Of a stretch of 19,210 nucleotides of DNA, positions 15,255 to 19,210 are shown one piece after another. This DNA comes from Glaciecola sp964418575 (lineage in GTDB: Bacteria; Pseudomonadota; Gammaproteobacteria; Enterobacterales; Alteromonadaceae). How positions within the stretch are numbered: position 1 is the stretch's first letter; the number at the start of each line of letters is the position of its first letter. The position numbers and the translations under genes are program-made. The stretch spans positions 1 to 19,210 of the forward strand of contig CAYQMI010000071.1 in NCBI GenBank assembly GCA_964418575.1. The letters run 5' to 3'. The notes below the pieces were generated by a model. It saw only the letters and a program-made list of their open reading frames with translations. It made no database searches and was not told the origin of the DNA.

Positions 15255-15275
15255 AATTAAATGTTAAATAAATTG

Positions 15276-15327
15276 TTATTTTCCAAATAATATATGGCAA
15301 AGGCAAAAAATACAAAATTATTATTTT
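15276..15327. promoter_or_regulatory. AT-rich lrp-ald control region with two palindromes
   Basis: TTATTTTCCAAATAA (15276-15290; 6-bp arms, 3-nt centre) and AAAATTATTATTTT (15314-15327; 5-bp arms, 4-nt centre) lie between the divergent starts. Their AT-richness and the 15-bp size of the first resemble Lrp-family sites, which are degenerate. They would allow Lrp to act on itself and on ald; this is inference from position and family. Confidence 0.4.
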
Positions 15328-15339
15328 CTTTTTATTCGA

Positions 15340-15345
15340 TACAAT
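15340..15345 (+). promoter_or_regulatory. Candidate -10 element for ald
   Basis: TACAAT lies 34 nt before the ald ATG. A weak TTATTA (15318-15323) 16 bp upstream is the only -35-like sequence, and it overlaps the AT palindrome at 15314-15327, consistent with a promoter controlled by a bound regulator. Confidence 0.4.
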
Positions 15346-15379
15346 GCGCGTCAAATATTAGCTAACGAGAGTGCTTAAA

Positions 15380-16510
15380 ATGTTAATTGGTGTACCTAAA
15401 GAGATAAAGAATCACGAATATCGTGTTGGACTAACGCCTGCTGCGGTTAAAGAGTTTGTGACTCATGGCCATCAAGTGATTGTAGAGACTAATGCCGGCA
15501 CGGCCATTAGCTTCCCAGATGAAATGTACGTCAATGCTGGTGCAACAATTATCGATACTGCCGAAGAGATCTTTGCCAAAGCTGACATGATTGTTAAGGT
15601 AAAAGAACCTCAAGAAAACGAGTGTAAAATGTTGCGTGAAGGTCAAATCCTTTACACTTACTTGCACTTAGCACCTGATCCTAAGCAAACTGAGCTTTTG
15701 GTAGCTTCTGGCGCAACTTGTATTGCGTATGAAACCGTTACCGATATTAAAGGCGGTCTTCCTTTACTTGCGCCAATGTCTGAAGTAGCTGGCCGTATGT
15801 CTATTCAAGCAGGTGCGCATTATCTTGAAAAAGCCCATGGCGGCAGCGGAACCTTATTAGGCGGCGTTCCGGGTGTTGCTCCAGGTAAAGTACTGATTAT
15901 TGGCGGTGGCGTTGTTGGTACACAAGCGGCTAAAATGGCGGTAGGACTTGGCGCTGACGTAACTATTTTAGATCGCTCATTGCCGCGTTTACGCGATTTA
16001 GACGATATCTTTTTAGGCCGTGTACACTGTGTTTATTCAACGGAAGAAGCGGTTGAACATTACTCTTCACGGGCTGATCTTGTTGTAGGCGCAGTCTTGA
16101 TACCGGGTGCAGCCGCTCCAAAAATCCTTAATCGCCAGCACATTCAAGCCATGAAGCCAGGTTCAGTGTTAGTGGATGTTGCTATTGACCAGGGCGGATG
16201 CTTTGAAACCTCAAAAGCTACGACTCATCAGGACCCAGTATATGTAATTGACGATGTTGTGCATTATTGCGTAGCGAATATGCCAGGCGGCGTTGCTCGC
16301 ACCTCTACCATGGCATTGAACAATGCAACCCTTCCCTTTGGACTTGCACTTGCAAACAAAGGCGCAAAACAAGCCATGCTTGATGATAAAAACTTATTAA
16401 ATGGCCTGAACGTGCATAAAGGTCTAGTGACTTACAAGGCAGTAGTTGATGCTTTAGGTAAACAATTAAACCTTACTTACTGCGATGCGGTTGAAGCTTT
16501 GAACAAGTAG
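15380..16510 (+). CDS. ald: Alanine dehydrogenase
   Basis: Ald interconverts L-alanine and pyruvate plus ammonia with NAD, allowing alanine use as carbon and nitrogen source. The 376 residues match the family length. Substrate-binding R15 (HEYRVGLTP), K75 (VKVKEPQ), catalytic H96 (YLHLAPD) and D270 (VAIDQGG) are all present. The Rossmann motif is GGGVVG (175-180) with D198 as the likely ribose-binding acid. The ATG at 15380 follows GAGAG by 8 nt and is preferred over an in-frame GTG at 15371. The intact catalytic set and the absence of a partner beta-subunit gene exclude the related transhydrogenase subunit PntA. It is single, divergent from lrp, and ended by a strong terminator. Confidence 0.96.
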   Translation: MLIGVPKEIKNHEYRVGLTPAAVKEFVTHGHQVIVETNAGTAISFPDEMYVNAGATIIDTAEEIFAKADMIVKVKEPQENECKMLREGQILYTYLHLAPDPKQTELLVASGATCIAYETVTDIKGGLPLLAPMSEVAGRMSIQAGAHYLEKAHGGSGTLLGGVPGVAPGKVLIIGGGVVGTQAAKMAVGLGADVTILDRSLPRLRDLDDIFLGRVHCVYSTEEAVEHYSSRADLVVGAVLIPGAAAPKILNRQHIQAMKPGSVLVDVAIDQGGCFETSKATTHQDPVYVIDDVVHYCVANMPGGVARTSTMALNNATLPFGLALANKGAKQAMLDDKNLLNGLNVHKGLVTYKAVVDALGKQLNLTYCDAVEALNK

Positions 16511-16528
16511 CTTAATTGAGATAGATAC

Positions 16529-16558
16529 AAAAAACGCGCTATTTAAGCGCGTTTTTTT
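16529..16558. terminator. Rho-independent terminator between ald and pyrF
   Basis: AACGCGCT (16533-16540), loop ATTTA and AGCGCGTT (16546-16553) form a perfect 8-bp stem extended by flanking A and T runs (A from 16529, T to 16558). The symmetry lets it work for ald and for the convergent pyrF, whose stop lies about 70 nt away. Confidence 0.93.
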
Positions 16559-16629
16559 ATAAGTAAAAGATAACTTTGTTAAGCCAGTACGGTTTTAGAA
16601 AAGTCTGATACACCTGAAAAGCCCTGAGC

Positions 16630-17349
16630 CTAAATGCTTAAAGACTCGTTAATTGCGTGCAAAGCCTCAGCAGGATTGCTTGCTTGCGTGATTGGTCTGC
16701 CAACCACTAAGTAGTTTACGCCAGCCTGCATTGCCTCACTTGGCGTCATCACCCGCTTTTGGTCGTCTAAACTACTGCCCGCAGGGCGAATGCCAGGCGT
16801 GACCAAACAAAAATCAGGATTAACCCGCTCACGCAACATTACCGCCTCTTTTGCCGAGCACACTACTCCATCAGCGCCCGCGCCCTGTGCTAACAGTGCT
16901 AAATCACTTACCTTAGCAGCGATGTCGGGCGACTGATACACAGGCGAAAACTGACGATTATCCATGCTGGTTAAAATAGTCACAGCGGTCAACAATGGAG
17001 TTTTCTGAGCGCTTAGCGCTGCATCTTTAGCCGCAGCAATCATATCCGCGCCGCCACTTGCATGCACATTCACCATCCATACGCCTAATTTGCTGGCTGC
17101 ACTTACCGCTTTGGCAACGGTATTAGGAATATCGTGAAATTTTAAATCAAGGAAAACATCAAAGCCTTCACCCACTAGGTATCGAACCCACTCAGGTCCA
17201 AATAAAGTAAACATTTCTTTGCCTACTTTAAGACGACACTGCTCAGGCGAGAGTTGCTTTACTAAGGCTTTAGCGCTGTTTAGATTGTCGTAATCTAGCG
17301 CGACAATTACAGGTGATGTGGTTTGTGTGTTGTTCAAAGAGTTATCCAT
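16630..17349 (-). CDS. pyrF: Orotidine 5'-phosphate decarboxylase
   Basis: PyrF converts OMP to UMP, the last step of de novo pyrimidine synthesis. The 239-residue TIM barrel has D19 (VALDYD), K41 (LKVGKEMF) and the catalytic tetrad part D68-x-K70-x2-D73 in DLKFHDIPNTV, plus phosphate-binding PGIRPAG and VVGRPIT near the C-terminus. Length is close to E. coli PyrF (245). It follows lapB by 71 nt, the same lapA-lapB-pyrF order as E. coli; the yciH gene that follows there is absent, since ald is convergent. The ribosome binding site is weak. Confidence 0.97.
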   Translation of the reverse strand: MDNSLNNTQTTSPVIVALDYDNLNSAKALVKQLSPEQCRLKVGKEMFTLFGPEWVRYLVGEGFDVFLDLKFHDIPNTVAKAVSAASKLGVWMVNVHASGGADMIAAAKDAALSAQKTPLLTAVTILTSMDNRQFSPVYQSPDIAAKVSDLALLAQGAGADGVVCSAKEAVMLRERVNPDFCLVTPGIRPAGSSLDDQKRVMTPSEAMQAGVNYLVVGRPITQASNPAEALHAINESLSI

Positions 17350-17399
17350 GTTCGTCGTAGTTAACGCATTTTTGTCTTAGGTGCGTGATTTCAAGGTTA

Positions 17400-17417
17400 G
17401 CTTTGAGGTTTCAAAGC
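17400..17417. repeat. Small hairpin between lapB and pyrF
   Basis: GCTTTGA (17400-17406), loop GGTT and TCAAAGC (17411-17417) form a perfect 7-bp inverted repeat 3 nt after the lapB stop. No T-run follows on the minus strand, so read-through into pyrF is expected; it may mark an RNA-processing or attenuation site. Confidence 0.35.
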
Positions 17418-17420
17418 GGC

Positions 17421-18590
17421 CTACTCGCCATCAAGACCTTTAATTGGCTTGATCACAGACCACTTTTTACAAGATGGACAAAGCCAATATAGCTGACGCC
17501 CCGAAAATCCGCAGCTATGGCAGCGGTATTTGGGTCGTTGTTTAATTTGTTTAATGATTAAGCCCTGCATCTGTTCTAAGCTTTGCTGGGTGCGCTTATC
17601 TGGTAATGCCTTTTGATACAGACTCAACAAAGATTCAAAGCCTCGCATCGTCGGATGATGCTCTAACTGTTTGTTTAATGTTTCAATTGCAGATTCTGTA
17701 TCGCCACCACGGGCAAGGATTTTTACCTTGGCGATGTATGATGACGCACATTTTTGCCAATATGGCTCCAGAATTTTGTCTAACTTATCCCAACCATCGA
17801 TTTTGCCAGCGCAGACTTCTAAATGCGGTATTGCTTCACTTAACCAGTCTAAATCTCGCTTAGGCACTTCAGCTAAATAATCCATCGCCTGAGCGTATTC
17901 TTCTTTCTGAATGGCAAGTTTGCCCATTTCAAGCCAAGCACGAACTTCTTTACCCTCAACCATAATTGCTTTTTTCAGCGTTAGCTCAGCCGCGTTCAGG
18001 TCTTTCTCGGCTATTTGCTCTAAGGCTTGTTCGCAGTAAAAATGCGACAGCAACAAATACATAAATTCATCGTTTGGCGTTATTTTCAAGCTTCGGCTGG
18101 CTAGCTCAACGGCTTTATGCCATTCCTTAGTTACCTGATAAATACTAAACAACTTAGCTTGTGCTGTGCCAAAATGTTTTTCATCTTCGAGCAGTTGAAT
18201 AAATACACCTTCCGCTCGTTCTAAAAAGCCTGCTAATAAGTAATCTGTACCCAACTCAACTAGCGCAAGCGCTTCTTGGCGTTTGTTTATTTCATCTCTG
18301 CTTATCAGGTTTTGATGGACGCGTATGGCACGGTCTAACTCGCCGCGATGACGGAAAAAGTTCCCCATGGCAATGTGTGTTTCAACCGTGTCGTTATTAA
18401 CACTGATCATTTTCATAAAGGTATCGACCGCTTTATCTGCCTGATCAGACAGCAAAAAGTTTAGACCTTTATAGTAATGATTAGAGAGTATGGAAGACTG
18501 TTTACGTTGAGCGCGCCTAAGGCTATTTCTGCCCATTACCCATCCGTATGCGGCGGCTACGGGCAATAATAAGAATAAAAACTCAATCAT
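17421..18590 (-). CDS. lapB: Lipopolysaccharide assembly protein LapB (YciM)
   Basis: LapB is an inner-membrane-anchored adaptor that promotes FtsH degradation of LpxC and so limits LPS synthesis. Its 389 residues equal the E. coli length. Residues 1-19 are one membrane segment, then RRAQRK faces the cytoplasm. TPR repeats cover about 35-340 (for example HYYKGLNFLLSDQADKAVDTF, THIAMGNFFRHRGELDRAI). A C-terminal rubredoxin-like knuckle binds metal with C357, C360, C371 and C374 (CHSC and CPSC). The ATG directly follows the lapA stop (TAGATG), indicating coupled translation. Its start at 18590 gives the usual N-terminal membrane helix. Confidence 0.96.
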   Translation of the reverse strand: MIEFLFLLLPVAAAYGWVMGRNSLRRAQRKQSSILSNHYYKGLNFLLSDQADKAVDTFMKMISVNNDTVETHIAMGNFFRHRGELDRAIRVHQNLISRDEINKRQEALALVELGTDYLLAGFLERAEGVFIQLLEDEKHFGTAQAKLFSIYQVTKEWHKAVELASRSLKITPNDEFMYLLLSHFYCEQALEQIAEKDLNAAELTLKKAIMVEGKEVRAWLEMGKLAIQKEEYAQAMDYLAEVPKRDLDWLSEAIPHLEVCAGKIDGWDKLDKILEPYWQKCASSYIAKVKILARGGDTESAIETLNKQLEHHPTMRGFESLLSLYQKALPDKRTQQSLEQMQGLIIKQIKQRPKYRCHSCGFSGRQLYWLCPSCKKWSVIKPIKGLDGE

Positions 18591-18851
18591 CTAGGCATCG
18601 ACTTTCGCTAGTTTGTTTAGCTTTCGCGTGAGCAAAGATACTTTTACTTTAAGCGCCAGGTATTTCGTTAACATTGTGCAAATACCCAAGACGAAACCTG
18701 CGGCCATTGACCAAACCATAAAACTTGATACGCGCATGTCTGTTTGAGCAATGAGATAGTTAACGCTGATGATATCAGCGTTACGAGAGCCAACCACAAT
18801 AGCAAGCAGCACCAATAAAACAACAATGATGATCACAAGAATTGCTTTCAT
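18591..18851 (-). CDS. lapA: Lipopolysaccharide assembly protein LapA (DUF1049)
   Basis: LapA is a small inner-membrane partner of LapB in LPS assembly. The 86-residue protein has two hydrophobic segments (about 3-21 and 44-66), the family motif VGSRNADIISVNYLIAQ (E. coli LGAQNDQQVTFNYLLAQ), and a short basic cytoplasmic tail KVKVSLLTRKLNKL that is likely coiled coil. It is shorter than E. coli LapA (about 100) because the tail is trimmed. AAAGGAA lies before the ATG. It follows ihfB by 51 nt and touches lapB. Confidence 0.93.
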   Translation of the reverse strand: MKAILVIIIVVLLVLLAIVVGSRNADIISVNYLIAQTDMRVSSFMVWSMAAGFVLGICTMLTKYLALKVKVSLLTRKLNKLAKVDA

Positions 18852-18902
18852 TAAGCTTCCTTTCTAAATAAGCTGATGACTATCGAGTACAGTGTAGTTA
18901 GA

Positions 18903-19181
18903 TTAGAGGTCTACACGATCTCTTAATTCTTTACCTGCTTTAAAATGTGGCACGTGTTTACCAGTCAACTCTACCGTATCGCCTGTTTTTGGGTTACGGC
19001 CCACACGAGGTGCACGATAATGTAAGGAAAAACTACCGAAGCCACGAATCTCAATACGATCGCCGCGTTGCAGTGTTTGCGCCATTTGTTCGAGTAATTC
19101 TTTTACAGCAGATTCGAGCTCTTTGCCTTGCAGGTGCTGTACCTTTTCGCCTAGACGCTCAATAAGTTCTGATTTGGTCAC
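18903..19181 (-). CDS. ihfB: Integration host factor subunit beta
   Basis: IhfB pairs with IhfA to bend DNA sharply at specific sites. The 92 residues show the HU/IHF fold: N-terminal helices MTKSELIERL with VKELLEQMAQTL, then GDRIEIRGFGSFSLHYR and the beta-arm RNPKTGD (62-68) with intercalating Pro64, ending in FKAGKELRDRV. The start codon is GTG (19179-19181), with a strong AGGAG 7 nt before it and no usable ATG nearby. In related bacteria rpsA lies upstream; that would be outside the window, as is the promoter. Confidence 0.96.
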   Translation of the reverse strand: MTKSELIERLGEKVQHLQGKELESAVKELLEQMAQTLQRGDRIEIRGFGSFSLHYRAPRVGRNPKTGDTVELTGKHVPHFKAGKELRDRVDL

Positions 19182-19210
19182 TGACTATCTCCTAAGTTAA
19201 TCTTATGAGA

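Overview
The window reads as an ordinary stretch of core chromosome from a gammaproteobacterium, most likely a marine member of the Alteromonadales (Alteromonas/Glaciecola/Shewanella-like). The basis is protein-level recognition plus gene order: uvrY-uvrC-pgsA-tRNA-Gly, tRNA-Ser(UGA)-yccA-tusDCBE, lrp-ftsK-lolA-rarA-crcB-serS and ihfB-lapA-lapB-pyrF are all gammaproteobacterial neighbourhoods. Composition is moderately AT-rich, judged by eye. The genus assignment is inference.

Layout. 1-55: 5' part of tRNA-Gly(GCC) on the minus strand with a strong promoter. 186-3301: minus-strand uvrY-uvrC-pgsA (response regulator, excision-repair nuclease, phospholipid synthase). 3472-4371: minus-strand Tat-exported TIM-barrel protein of the hydroxypyruvate isomerase type. 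4554-5824: plus-strand DUF1439 lipoprotein and a glutathione S-transferase, ended by a bidirectional terminator facing a minus-strand tRNA-Ser(UGA). 6219-6881: yccA (Bax-inhibitor family) with a structured leader and its own terminator. 6996-8378: tusD-tusC-tusB-tusE sulfur relay operon. 8400-15254: minus-strand lrp, ftsK, lolA, rarA, crcB, serS. 15380-16510: divergent ald (alanine dehydrogenase) with terminator. 16630-19181: minus-strand ihfB, lapA, lapB, pyrF.

How the genes connect. LolA carries lipoproteins to the outer membrane, and the DUF1439 lipoprotein has a non-Asp residue after its lipidated Cys, so it is a plausible client. TusBCD/TusE hand sulfur toward MnmA for tRNA wobble-U thiolation; tusA and mnmA are not in the window. 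LapA/LapB tune LPS synthesis through FtsH/LpxC, and YccA is also an FtsH-linked membrane protein. Lrp lies divergently from ald, a typical amino-acid-responsive arrangement. FtsK handles chromosome segregation at division.

No mobile element, CRISPR array, phage remnant, toxin-antitoxin or defence locus was seen. No gene-free stretch exceeds 300 bases. I did not find a previously undescribed system; the most useful second looks are intergenic: the structured yccA leader, a CRP/FNR-like palindrome in front of ftsK, repeats at the uvrY promoter, a large inverted repeat downstream of the Tat protein gene, and paired AT palindromes between lrp and ald.
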